Positions 28,216 to 36,444 of a stretch of DNA of 64,000 nucleotides are shown here, one piece after another. The stretch's first letter is position 1. Each line of letters begins with the position of its first letter. Below the pieces are notes generated by a model, which was not told where the DNA came from, searched no databases, and saw only the letters and a program-made list of their open reading frames with translations. This DNA is from Streptomyces tailanensis (GTDB taxonomy: Bacteria > Actinomycetota > Actinomycetes > Streptomycetales > Streptomycetaceae), in assembly GCF_008386495.1 (NCBI RefSeq), contig NZ_VTHJ01000001.1, positions 302,045 through 366,044 on the forward strand, written 5' to 3'. A program made the position numbers and the translations under genes.

Positions 28216-29127
28216 CTAGACCTCGCCCACCTCCGACGCGTACGGCGGTTCCGCGCCCGCGCGGGAGCAGGTGACCGCGGCGGCGCGGGCGGCGAAGCGC
28301 AGGAGGCGGGTCCAGTCGGCCGGGGTCAGGGCGGCGAGTGCGGTCGGGGAGAGGGCGTCGCGGGTGGAGAGGCCGTGGAGGAGGGCCGCGTTCACCGTGT
28401 CGCCGGCGCCGATGGTGTCCACGACGTCGATCTTCTCGCCCGGCACGGAGTGTTCCGCGCCGTCGCGGGTGTGGGCGGTCAGGCCGTCTGCGCCGTGGGT
28501 GATCACCACGGCCGAAGGGCCGGAGGACAGCCACTGGCTCGGGGTGCCGCCCAGCCACTCCGCGTCCTCCTCGGAGAGCTTGAGCAACGACACCGAGGGC
28601 AGCCAGCTCTTGAACCGGGCCCGGTAGGCGTCCGCGTCGGGGATCAACCCCGGCCGGATGTTCGGGTCGAGGGCGGTGAACACGCCCTGGGCGGCGGTGC
28701 GGTGCATCAGCTCCTCGTAGGCGCTCGCGCCCGGTTCCAGGACGAGCGAGCAGGTGCCGAACGACACGGCCCGGGTGCCGTCGGGGAGCCGGTCGGGGGC
28801 CTCGAACAGCCGGTCGGCGCTGCCCTCGACGTAGAAGGAGTACCGGGCCGAGCCGTCCTCGCCGATCGAGGCCAGGGCGAGGGTCGTCGGCTCGGGGCCG
28901 CGCTGCACGGACGCCACGTCGACGTTCGCCTCGCGCAACGCGTCCAGTAGGGCCTCGCCATAGACGTCGTACGACACCCGGGAGCAGAAGGCGGTGGGGG
29001 AGCCGAGGCGGCCGAGCGCGATCGCGGTGTTGTAGGGGCCGCCACCGCGGGCCGGCCGCAGGTCCACGAGCGCGCCCGCGCCCCGGGGGACCAGATCGAT
29101 CAGGGCTTCACCGGCGACGACGATCAC
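28216..29127 (-). CDS. PfkB-family sugar kinase (fructokinase-like)
   Basis: A ribokinase-superfamily protein of 303 aa. The N-terminus GEALIDLVPRGAG is followed by the Gly-rich ARGGGPYNTAIALGRLG; YSFYVEGSADRLF marks the lid; the C-terminal signature DTIGAGDTVNAALLHGL contains the catalytic Asp. The pattern is close to fructokinases and 2-keto-3-deoxygluconate kinases. It phosphorylates a sugar with ATP in the cytoplasm. The gene stands alone, with no sugar transporter beside it, so the substrate is inferred only from similarity. Confidence 0.85.
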   Translation of the reverse strand: MIVVAGEALIDLVPRGAGALVDLRPARGGGPYNTAIALGRLGSPTAFCSRVSYDVYGEALLDALREANVDVASVQRGPEPTTLALASIGEDGSARYSFYVEGSADRLFEAPDRLPDGTRAVSFGTCSLVLEPGASAYEELMHRTAAQGVFTALDPNIRPGLIPDADAYRARFKSWLPSVSLLKLSEEDAEWLGGTPSQWLSSGPSAVVITHGADGLTAHTRDGAEHSVPGEKIDVVDTIGAGDTVNAALLHGLSTRDALSPTALAALTPADWTRLLRFAARAAAVTCSRAGAEPPYASEVGEV

Positions 29128-29253
29128 GGCACGGATCCTTTCTCAAGACTCTCGGCCGGAAGGTATCCCAAACGCTTGCGCACCGCGAGGGCCGGCCTCC
29201 ACCGAGGCAGCCGCCCCGCTCCCCGGGGCCCCACCCTCAGCTGCCCCAACCCC

Positions 29254-30282
29254 TCACTCCCAGTCCCACCCGATCCCCACGATCCCCGTCCGTACCCGTG
29301 GCTCGACGAGGTGTACCGAGCGGTGCAGTCGGCTCAGGGTGAGGGACTGGCGGCCGCTGCGGGGGGCCGCGGGCGAGTGCTGGGTGAAGCGGTGGCAGCG
29401 GACCGGCAGGGCCCGTTCGTCGAAGCGCACCTGGAGGGCGTACTGGCCGCCGGCGGTGCGGAAGCCGCGGACGTACTCGGTGCAGACGCCGGCGGTGCCG
29501 TCGTCGAAGCCGTAGCGGAAGAGGAACGTGTCGCCGCTGTGCAGCCGTGTGTCGAAGAGGAGTTCGGCGACGAGGACCCCGGTGTCGTGGTCCCAGCGCA
29601 CCCGCCCCCTGCGGCAGTTCTCCAGGGCGCGGACCGCCATCCGCTCCGGTGCGCAGCCCGGATCGCCGTGGTGGACGGCCACATAGCGGTCCACGCCGTC
29701 CTTGTGGGCGCGCACGATGTGCTGGGACTCGCGGCCCAGCAGCTCCCGGCACGCGCCGACCCGTACCCGCTCGTGATGGCCGACGGTGTGCACCCCGCTG
29801 TCGAGCGGCACCTCCAACTCGCCGAGGAGCCGTTCCAGGACACCGGAGGCCTCCACCACGGCCCGGTACGAGCGGCCGGCGGGGCGTTCCGGCCCGGCGT
29901 GCTCGTCGGCCTGGGCGAGCAGTCGGATCAGCGACTCGTCCGGGAGCTGGAGGATCTCCTCCAGGGCTCGCACCGCGCGCAGCGACTCGGGGCGCTGTGG
30001 ACGCCGGGCGCCCTGCTGCCAGTAACTCAGGCTGGTGACACCGACCTTGACCCCGTAGCGCGACAAGTGGTGCTGCACGCGCTGCAGCGGCAGCCCGCGC
30101 GCGGCGATCGCGGCGCGCAGCGCGACATGGAAGGGGCCGCCCCGCAGGACCGACTCCAACTCGGCGGTCGCGACTCCTGCCGTGGCCACCTCCGCCGTGG
30201 CGACTCCCGCCGTGGCGACGTCCGTGACATCCGGGACGTCGGCGACCGCCGCGACGTCCGTGTGCTCTATGACGTGCCGCAT
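29254..30282 (-). CDS. unknown protein with N-terminal Ala/Thr/Val repeat and XRE-like helix region
   Basis: I do not recognise a named family. The 342-residue product has an N-terminal stretch of VATAG/VATAE repeats (about residues 22-42). Next comes a helical segment, LRAAIAARGLPLQRVQHHLSRYGVKVGVTSLSYWQQGARRP (about 50-95), that reads like a lambda-repressor/XRE helix-turn-helix with the typical SLSYWQQGARRP ending. The last 200 residues are beta-rich with HERVRVGACRELLGRESQHIVRAHKDGVDRY and GDTFLFRYGFDDG. It could be a DNA-binding protein with a sensory domain; neither ligand nor targets can be guessed. Codon use is normal for the region. It ends about 125 bases from the divergent sugar kinase gene. 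Confidence 0.7.
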   Translation of the reverse strand: MRHVIEHTDVAAVADVPDVTDVATAGVATAEVATAGVATAELESVLRGGPFHVALRAAIAARGLPLQRVQHHLSRYGVKVGVTSLSYWQQGARRPQRPESLRAVRALEEILQLPDESLIRLLAQADEHAGPERPAGRSYRAVVEASGVLERLLGELEVPLDSGVHTVGHHERVRVGACRELLGRESQHIVRAHKDGVDRYVAVHHGDPGCAPERMAVRALENCRRGRVRWDHDTGVLVAELLFDTRLHSGDTFLFRYGFDDGTAGVCTEYVRGFRTAGGQYALQVRFDERALPVRCHRFTQHSPAAPRSGRQSLTLSRLHRSVHLVEPRVRTGIVGIGWDWE

Positions 30283-30505
30283 GCAGGGGCCTTTCTGTGA
30301 GATGTGCGCGACGGCTGGTCGGACCGCGCGGGCCGATCGGGGCGTCCGGTGGACGCGCGGGGCTCCCGGGCCTCCCGGACCTGCCGGATGTCTTCACATC
30401 CGTACGACGGCGTTCCTGTCCCCGAGTTCCCCCGCATTGAAGCGTGTTGACCAAGTCCCGACAACACCTGGCGCGTGACATGGCCGGACACCACCCTCAA
30501 GATCC

Positions 30506-30880
30506 TCAAGTCGCCGGGGACCCGGAATCGGGCCCCAGCAGGTCGCGCAGGGCCTGTCCGGAGAGCTTCGACTTGTGGAGGAAGCCGCGGGCGGGGCTGG
30601 CGGCGACGAGTTCCTGGATGTCGTCCAGCGGGTGTGTGGAGGTCAGGATGATGACGGAGGAGGCGGTACGCGCGAGCCGCGGCGCGAGCTCCAGTCCGCT
30701 CTCGCCGCCCAGATCGATGTCCAGCAGGACGAGGTCCGGGGCCAGTTCCACGGTCCGCGCGAGCGCCTGCGCGCCCGTGGAGGCCACGCCCACGACACGG
30801 ATCCCGTCGCGTTCGAGCAGCGTGCGGGCGACCTCCAGGAACCGGGCACTGTCATCGACGATGAGACAGCGCATGGACAT
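30506..30880 (-). CDS. stand-alone response regulator receiver domain
   Basis: A protein of 124 aa with only a CheY-like receiver: acidic pocket CLIVDDSARFLEV, phospho-acceptor Asp in PDLVLLDIDLGGESG (about residue 54), Ser/Thr switch ILTSTHPLDD and the conserved Lys in FLHKSKLSG. There is no output domain. The start at 30880 (MSMRCLIVDD) faces the divergent solute-binding-protein gene, 213 bp away, and a sensor kinase and LuxR-type regulator lie just beyond. It may buffer phosphate from that kinase or act on a protein partner. Confidence 0.85.
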   Translation of the reverse strand: MSMRCLIVDDSARFLEVARTLLERDGIRVVGVASTGAQALARTVELAPDLVLLDIDLGGESGLELAPRLARTASSVIILTSTHPLDDIQELVAASPARGFLHKSKLSGQALRDLLGPDSGSPAT

Positions 30881-30916
30881 GCTGACAGCCTCCCAACGCG
30901 CTGGTGGGCACACATT

Positions 30917-30962
30917 CCGGCTAGCGGGAAAGTGTCGCCCGGGCAGGATTCCCGCCAGCCGG
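30917..30962. promoter_or_regulatory. 14-bp inverted repeat between divergent receiver and binding-protein genes
   Basis: CCGGCTAGCGGGAA (30917-30930) and TTCCCGCCAGCCGG (30949-30962) are complementary at 13 of 14 positions with an 18-base spacer. Its left arm TTCCGGCTAGC also occurs upstream of the LuxR-type regulator gene at 35613. A regulator binding site is the simplest reading; a transcribed hairpin is possible. Confidence 0.5.
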
Positions 30963-31093
30963 GATGTGCTGAATGTGCTGAAGTCCTTTGCCGAATCGAT
31001 CGGTTCGTGTTCACCCAGGGAATCGAATGCGCCACGAGCAGTAGCATGTCGCTGCTCTGGGGGCCGGGTCGTCCGGTCGAGTGGGGGTGCGCG

Positions 31094-32476
31094 ATGAAGA
31101 CACCGCGTGGGGGCGCCGGCAGACGCCGGTTCCGCCGTGCCCTGCTGTCGGGGATGTCGGCGGCCGCCTTGCTGCTGGCGGGGTGCAGCGCCGGTGACGA
31201 GGACGGGCGGGGCGAGGGGGAGAAGGCGGCGGGTGACACGACCTGCGACGGCCGGATCGAGGGCACCGCCCACATCACGATGTGGTTCCACGCGGGCCAG
31301 AGCGGTGAGCAGAGCACCCTGCGCGGCCAGGTCGAGGAGTTCAACAAGGCCCAGCGGCAGGTACGGGTCGAACTGGTCACCCTGCCCGAGCAGCGCCCGT
31401 ACACCGAACTCGTCCTCTCCGCGGCGGCCAGCGGCGACCTGCCGGACCTCCTCGACTTCGACGGCCCGAACCTCTACAGCTACGCCTGGTCCGGCAAGCT
31501 CAGGCCGATCGACTCCTGCGTACCCGCGAAGGTCCGCGACGATCTGCTCCCCTCGATCAGGGAGCAGGGCACGTACGACCGGCGGTTGTGGGGCGTCGGC
31601 ACCTTCGACTCCGGGCTCGGCCTGTACGTACGGCCGTCGGTGCTCAGGGAGGCGGGTGTCCGTATCCCCGAGGGCATCGAGGACGCCTGGACCGCCGACG
31701 AGCTGACGGACATCCTGCGCGAGCTCCGCGCCGAGGGCTACGAGGCGCCGCTGGACCTGAACTTCCACGACTCGAAGCTCGCCGACGAGTGGAACACCTA
31801 CGCCTTCGCCCCGGCCGTCTGGTCGGCGGGCGGCGACCTCATCGACCCCGAGGAGTTCCGCACGGCCGACGGCTTCCTCAACGGCCCGAAGACAGTCGGC
31901 GCGCTCACCACCATGCAGAGCTGGGTGGAGGAGGGGTACGTCGACCGGGGCAAGGACGAGAGCGCGTTCGTGAAGGGCCGCAGCCCCATCTCCTGGATGG
32001 GCCACTGGAAGTACGTCGAGTACAGCGAAGCACACCGGGGCGACATCGTGCTCGTGCCGCTGCCCGACTTCGGCACCGGCACCGTCACCGGCATGGGGTC
32101 CTGGCAGTGGGGCATCCCCTCGGGCGCGGCCGACGGCGACGCGGTGTGGCGCTTCCTGGAGTACCTGTTGCAGCCGGAGCAGGTGCTCAGGATGAGCGAG
32201 GCGAACGGCGCGATCCCGGCGACCGAGAGGGCCGTGAAGAGGTCGGCACCGTACGACGAGGACGGCCCGGAGCGGTTGTTCATCGAGCAGTTGCGCGGCG
32301 TCGCCCGGCCCCGGCCGCAGACCCCCGCGTACCCGGCGGTCACCCAGGCCTTCGCCCGCGCGGTCGCCGAGGTCGTCTTCGCCGGGGCCCCCGCGAAGAA
32401 GACCCTGGACCAGGCCGTCGAGGACATCGACAAGGACCTGGCCGCCCACGACGGCTACCCGCAGAGCGAGCCGTGA
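31094..32476 (+). CDS. extracellular solute-binding lipoprotein (sugar ABC type)
   Basis: A protein of 460 aa. Signal peptide RRFRRALLSGMSAAALLLAGC with the lipobox Cys near residue 31, then an acidic linker and a family-1 binding domain: HITMWFHAGQSGEQSTLRGQVEEFNKAQ, ASGDLPDLLDFDGPNLYSYAW, SGLGLYVRPSVLREAGV and GSWQWGIPSGAADGDAVWRFLEYLLQPEQV, all typical of carbohydrate-binding proteins (MalE/UgpB type). There is no permease or ATPase next to it. Instead a sensor kinase with an extracellular domain follows 201 bp downstream, so it may present a ligand to that kinase as well as, or instead of, feeding a transporter. Confidence 0.87.
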   Translation: MKTPRGGAGRRRFRRALLSGMSAAALLLAGCSAGDEDGRGEGEKAAGDTTCDGRIEGTAHITMWFHAGQSGEQSTLRGQVEEFNKAQRQVRVELVTLPEQRPYTELVLSAAASGDLPDLLDFDGPNLYSYAWSGKLRPIDSCVPAKVRDDLLPSIREQGTYDRRLWGVGTFDSGLGLYVRPSVLREAGVRIPEGIEDAWTADELTDILRELRAEGYEAPLDLNFHDSKLADEWNTYAFAPAVWSAGGDLIDPEEFRTADGFLNGPKTVGALTTMQSWVEEGYVDRGKDESAFVKGRSPISWMGHWKYVEYSEAHRGDIVLVPLPDFGTGTVTGMGSWQWGIPSGAADGDAVWRFLEYLLQPEQVLRMSEANGAIPATERAVKRSAPYDEDGPERLFIEQLRGVARPRPQTPAYPAVTQAFARAVAEVVFAGAPAKKTLDQAVEDIDKDLAAHDGYPQSEP

Positions 32477-32677
32477 ACCGAGGCGCCGCCGGCGAAGACC
32501 CGCAGCGAAAACGCCTGTACTGAGGCCGCCGCGGCGAAGACGCCTTCACTGAAGACGCCTGGACCGTCCGCGAGTTCGACGGCATGCTGAAGAGGCTGCG
32601 CACACCGGTCCACGAGGGGCCGTCGGCCCTCCCGATACCGTGGGCCGACACCGCAGAGTCGGGCAAGGGCGGGACAC

Positions 32678-35452
32678 GTGGACGCGAACGACGACCCCTC
32701 GGGAAGCCGCCTCCCGGGCCCGCGCCCCCGAAGACAGGGCACCATGCCGTTCGTGTCCCGCCTCCGCGTCGGCCCCAAGCTGATGCTGCTCGTCCTGCTG
32801 CCGGTCACCTGCCTGCTGGTGTTCACGGCCCTCGCCGCCGTGACCCAGTGGGAGGAGGCGCGGACCCTGCGCGACTTCGACGACGCGATCGAGGTGTCGT
32901 TCGCGACCGGAGAGGTCTCCGACGCCGTCGCACACGAGCGGATCGCGGCCGTACGGGCCCGGCTGCGCCCCGGACCGGGCACGTCACGCGAGCGCTCCGA
33001 AGCCCAGCAGGCCACCGACAGCGCGCTGCGACGGGCCTTCGGGCACGCCGTCGACCGGCCGGTGGCCGACGTCGCCGGTGTCCTCGACGCCAAGCGCCGA
33101 CAACTGCACGCGCTGCGCGTCGAGACGGGCACCACCTCGCTGGAGGCGCCGGACGTGGCCAGGAGGTACAAGGGCATCGAGACCGATCTGATCGACACCG
33201 TCGCCACCCTGGAGTCCGGGCGCCCGACCAGGGCCGCGGGCCGTGCGGCCGACGCCCACGTCGTGCTGCTGCGGGCCATCGCCGCCGCCGAACGGGAACA
33301 GGCCGAACTCGCCATTCTGTTCGATGCCCCAGCCGGTGAACGCCCCACCGCCGCCGGCCGCTGGACCGAAGTGGAGGACTCCCAGCTGCAGGCCTTCCGG
33401 CAGACCACGTCCCCGGAGCTGCGGGCCACGCTGGATCGCGTCGTCTTCCAGGGCCCCGGACGCGCCGTACGCAAGGTCCGCGACATGCTCGCCGCCGCCG
33501 ACCCCCGGCCCGCCGACTGGCCCTCGTACGACCGCTGGCTGGCCGACTCCGAGAACTACGTCGACGATCTGCGCGGCATCCAGGAGCGGGCCGAGCGTGA
33601 ACTCGCCGTCACCGCCGACCGCGAGCTGAGCGCCACCCGGACGCGGGCCTCCACCGAACTGGGCGTCTCCCTGGCCGTCCTGTTCCTCGTCACCCTCCTC
33701 GCGCTCGCCCTGCGCCGCTCGATCACCCGCCCCCTCGGGCAGGTCGCCGCCGGCGCCCGGGCCCTGTCGGACGGCGACCTCTCCTACGACATCCGCTACA
33801 CGGGACGCGACGAACTCGGGGACGTCGCCGACACCTTCCGTGAGCTGCGGGTGACCACCGAACGGCTGGCCGAGCAGATCCGGGCCATGAACACGGCGAT
33901 CGACGCCAACCAGCTCGAACACCGGGCCGACGTCGACTCCTTCGACGGCACCTGGGCCCAGCTGCTGGGCGGCATGAACGGCACCATGGACTCCTTCGCC
34001 GCCGCCCACGGGCGCCGCAGACGGGCCGAACAGGAGCTGGAGGGCATCTTCAACCTCTCCCTGGACCTGCTGTGCATCAGCGGCCTCGACGGCTACTTCA
34101 AGCGCGTCAACCCGGCCTTCGAACGCACCCTGGGGTATGCGAGCGAGACGCTGATCGCCCGGCCGTTCATCGAGTTCGTCCACGACGACGACCGGGACCG
34201 CACCCGGGAGTCCATAGAGCGGCTGGCGGGCGGCGCCGAGGTCGCCGAGTTCGTGAACCGGTACATCCGCGCGGACGGCACGGAGTGCTGGTTGCAGTGG
34301 AGCGCACGGCCGGTCCCCGAGGAAGGCCTCATCTACGCCGCCGCCCGCGACGTCACCGAGAGCCGCCGGGCCGCCCTCGAACAGACCGCGCTGCGCCGGG
34401 TCGCCACCGCGGTCGCGCGCGGGGTGCCGCCGTCCGAGGTGTTCGCCAAGGTGGCGGAGGAAGTGGGGTCCCTGCTGAGCACGGCCGCGGCCGTACTGCG
34501 CTACGAAACCGACGGCGCCAACAAGCTCCTCGGTATCGCACACGCCGACGTCGACCCGAGCGCGGAGGACGCCCGCCTGGTACGGCGTGAAGCGGCGGCT
34601 CAGGTGATCCACGAAGTGGCCCGCACCCGGTCCGCGGCACGGCTCGGCACCGCCGTGGGCGCGCCCATCGTCGTCGAGGGCCGACTGTGGGGAGTCGTCG
34701 TCGCGGCCTCGCTCCTGGACCCGCTGCCCGAGGGCACCGAATCCCGGCTCGCCGACTTCACCGAACTGATCGCCACCGCCATCGCCAACGCCGACAGCCG
34801 CGATCAACTGAGAGCCTCACGCGCGCGTGTCGTGGCCGCCGGGGACGCCTCCCGGCGCCGTATCGAACGCGACCTGCACGACGGTGTCCAGCAGCGCCTG
34901 GTCTCCCTCCAACTGGAGCTGCGGATGGCGGAGTCCCTGGTCGAGGACCCCTCGTCGGAACTGGCCCGGCAACTGGCCCACCTGGGAAAGGGCCTCGACG
35001 ACACCTTCCAGGACCTCCTCCAGGTGGCCCGGGGCATCCACCCGGCCGTGCTCTCCAAGGGCGGCCTCGGCCCCGCCCTGCGCGCCCTCGCCCGCCGCTG
35101 CGCCATACTCGTCGAACTCGACCTGCGGCTCTCCACCGCCCGCTTCCCGGAACAGGTCGAGGTGGCCGCGTACTACGTCATCTCGGAGTGCCTGACCAAC
35201 GCCGTCAAGCACGCGCGCGCGAGCGTGGTGACCGTGGCGGCCGAGGACCAGCGGGGTGTCCTGGAGCTGATCGTCCGCGACGACGGCGTCGGGGGAGCGG
35301 AGCCGGACAAAGGCTCGGGGCTGATCGGGCTCATCGACCGCGTCGAGGCGATCGGTGGCCGGCTGACCGTAGCCAGCCCACCGGACAGCGGTACGACGAT
35401 GACGGTACGGCTCCCGGTGACACCGCCGCCGGATGCGGAGAGTCACGCGTGA
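32678..35452 (+). CDS. multi-domain sensor histidine kinase with nitrate/nitrite-sensing-type extracellular domain
   Basis: A protein of 924 aa. TM1 at about 34-55, a large helical extracellular region (about 56-325) of the NIT (nitrate/nitrite sensing) type, TM2 at about 327-347, a HAMP linker (348-400), a PAS domain (about 450-560, LDLLCISGLDGYFKRVNPAFERTLGY), a GAF-like domain (about 575-710), then a HisKA_3 dimer with the phospho-His in IERDLHDGVQQRL (about 733) and an HATPase with N-box ECLTNAVKHA and DDGVGG. HisKA_3 kinases pair with LuxR-type regulators, and one follows 241 bp downstream. The start may be GTG 32678 or ATG 32744 (MPFVSRLRVGP). NIT assignment rests on layout and helical pattern. 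Confidence 0.85.
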   Translation: MDANDDPSGSRLPGPRPRRQGTMPFVSRLRVGPKLMLLVLLPVTCLLVFTALAAVTQWEEARTLRDFDDAIEVSFATGEVSDAVAHERIAAVRARLRPGPGTSRERSEAQQATDSALRRAFGHAVDRPVADVAGVLDAKRRQLHALRVETGTTSLEAPDVARRYKGIETDLIDTVATLESGRPTRAAGRAADAHVVLLRAIAAAEREQAELAILFDAPAGERPTAAGRWTEVEDSQLQAFRQTTSPELRATLDRVVFQGPGRAVRKVRDMLAAADPRPADWPSYDRWLADSENYVDDLRGIQERAERELAVTADRELSATRTRASTELGVSLAVLFLVTLLALALRRSITRPLGQVAAGARALSDGDLSYDIRYTGRDELGDVADTFRELRVTTERLAEQIRAMNTAIDANQLEHRADVDSFDGTWAQLLGGMNGTMDSFAAAHGRRRRAEQELEGIFNLSLDLLCISGLDGYFKRVNPAFERTLGYASETLIARPFIEFVHDDDRDRTRESIERLAGGAEVAEFVNRYIRADGTECWLQWSARPVPEEGLIYAAARDVTESRRAALEQTALRRVATAVARGVPPSEVFAKVAEEVGSLLSTAAAVLRYETDGANKLLGIAHADVDPSAEDARLVRREAAAQVIHEVARTRSAARLGTAVGAPIVVEGRLWGVVVAASLLDPLPEGTESRLADFTELIATAIANADSRDQLRASRARVVAAGDASRRRIERDLHDGVQQRLVSLQLELRMAESLVEDPSSELARQLAHLGKGLDDTFQDLLQVARGIHPAVLSKGGLGPALRALARRCAILVELDLRLSTARFPEQVEVAAYYVISECLTNAVKHARASVVTVAAEDQRGVLELIVRDDGVGGAEPDKGSGLIGLIDRVEAIGGRLTVASPPDSGTTMTVRLPVTPPPDAESHA

Positions 35453-35612
35453 CCGCCCGGCGCGTACGCGGCGAAGTCCCCTTCAAGGGGGGAGTCGGGG
35501 ACTCGGCACGCGTACGGTCCGGGCGGTCGGGTCGGACGGCGGAGACTGCCGTCCGGCTTCGAGCATGGCGCTCAAACGTTCCGGTGTCCTCCCGGCCCTC
35601 CCCCAACTAGGC

Positions 35613-35623
35613 TTCCGGCTAGC
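35613..35623. promoter_or_regulatory. copy of the TTCCGGCTAGC motif upstream of the LuxR-type regulator
   Basis: The 11-mer TTCCGGCTAGC is identical to the left arm of the inverted repeat at 30915-30925. Here it is followed by cgtaag rather than a second arm. It lies 71 bases before the regulator ATG at 35694. Confidence 0.4.
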
Positions 35624-35693
35624 CGTAAGTCCCCAGTCCGGGCAGGCTGTTGGGACGAACCGGACAGGCCGGGCAAGGGGGAAGGCCGAGACC

Positions 35694-36365
35694 ATGGACG
35701 CCGATCAGCATCCAGAGCGCGGACGGGTGGTGCTCGCCGATGACGACGTGCTCCTTCGGGAGGGACTGGCGAGCCTCTGCGAGCGCGTCGGCTACGAGGT
35801 GGTGGGCCAGGCCGGGGACGCCGACGGGCTCATGGACCTGGTCGAGGCGGAGCACCCGGACATCGCGATCATCGACATCCGGATGCCGCCGACCCAGTCG
35901 ACCGAGGGGCTGAAGGCGGCCTGCGAGATCCGGGAGCGGTATCCGGAGGTCGGGATCCTGGTGCTGTCGGCGTTCGTCGAGGTCGAGGACGCGTTGGAGC
36001 TGCTGGCCGGTGGGCGCAGCATCGGGTATCTGCTCAAGAGCCGGATCACTGTCGTGGACGAGTTCCTGGAGACATTGGACCGGATTCGGCGGGGTGGGTC
36101 GGTGGTCGATCCGTCGCTGGTGCAGGAGCTGGTCGCGGCGCAGCGGCGGGATGACCCGCTGTCCATGCTGAGCAATCGAGAGCGTGAGGTTCTCGGCCTC
36201 ATGGCCGAGGGTCGGTCCAACGCCGGGATCGGGAAGCGGTTGTGGGTGACCGAGGGCACGGTCGAGAAGCATGTGCGGAACATTCTGGGGAAGCTGCGGT
36301 TGCCCGAGGAGCCGGATGATCATCGGCGGGTGCTTGCGGTACTGACGTTTTTGGAGACGCGCTAG
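35694..36365 (+). CDS. NarL/LuxR-family response regulator
   Basis: A protein of 223 aa. Receiver domain with VVLADDDVLLREG, phospho-Asp in IAIIDIRMPPTQSTEG (about residue 61) and conserved Lys in GYLLKSRI; the C-terminal LuxR helix-turn-helix reads LSNREREVLGLMAEGRSNAGIGKRLWVTEGTVEKHVRNILGKL (about 155-200). It is the expected partner of the upstream HisKA_3 kinase. The ATG at 35694 follows GGGGGAAGG. Target genes probably include the divergent solute-binding-protein/receiver pair, since the motif TTCCGGCTAGC stands before both. Confidence 0.92.
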   Translation: MDADQHPERGRVVLADDDVLLREGLASLCERVGYEVVGQAGDADGLMDLVEAEHPDIAIIDIRMPPTQSTEGLKAACEIRERYPEVGILVLSAFVEVEDALELLAGGRSIGYLLKSRITVVDEFLETLDRIRRGGSVVDPSLVQELVAAQRRDDPLSMLSNREREVLGLMAEGRSNAGIGKRLWVTEGTVEKHVRNILGKLRLPEEPDDHRRVLAVLTFLETR

Positions 36366-36414
36366 GTTTCCGGGGCGCGCGCTGCCCCTCGGCTCTGTCC
36401 ACAGGGCGCCCGTG

Positions 36415-36437
36415 TTGTCACTCCCCGCCAGTAGGGT
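36415..36437 (+). promoter_or_regulatory. PafBC / RecA-NDp type DNA-damage promoter of uvrC
   Basis: TTGTCACTC, eight bases (cccgccag), TAGGGT. Two bases (CTC instead of GTG) differ from the consensus; spacing and -10 are right. The -10 ends seven bases before the uvrC ATG. Confidence 0.7.
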
Positions 36438-36444
36438 GTGAAGC

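Noticed and set aside
36370..36392. GGGGC/GCCCC hairpin after the LuxR-type regulator as a terminator
   Set aside because: The stem is only five pairs with a GC-rich loop, too common in this genome to list with confidence.
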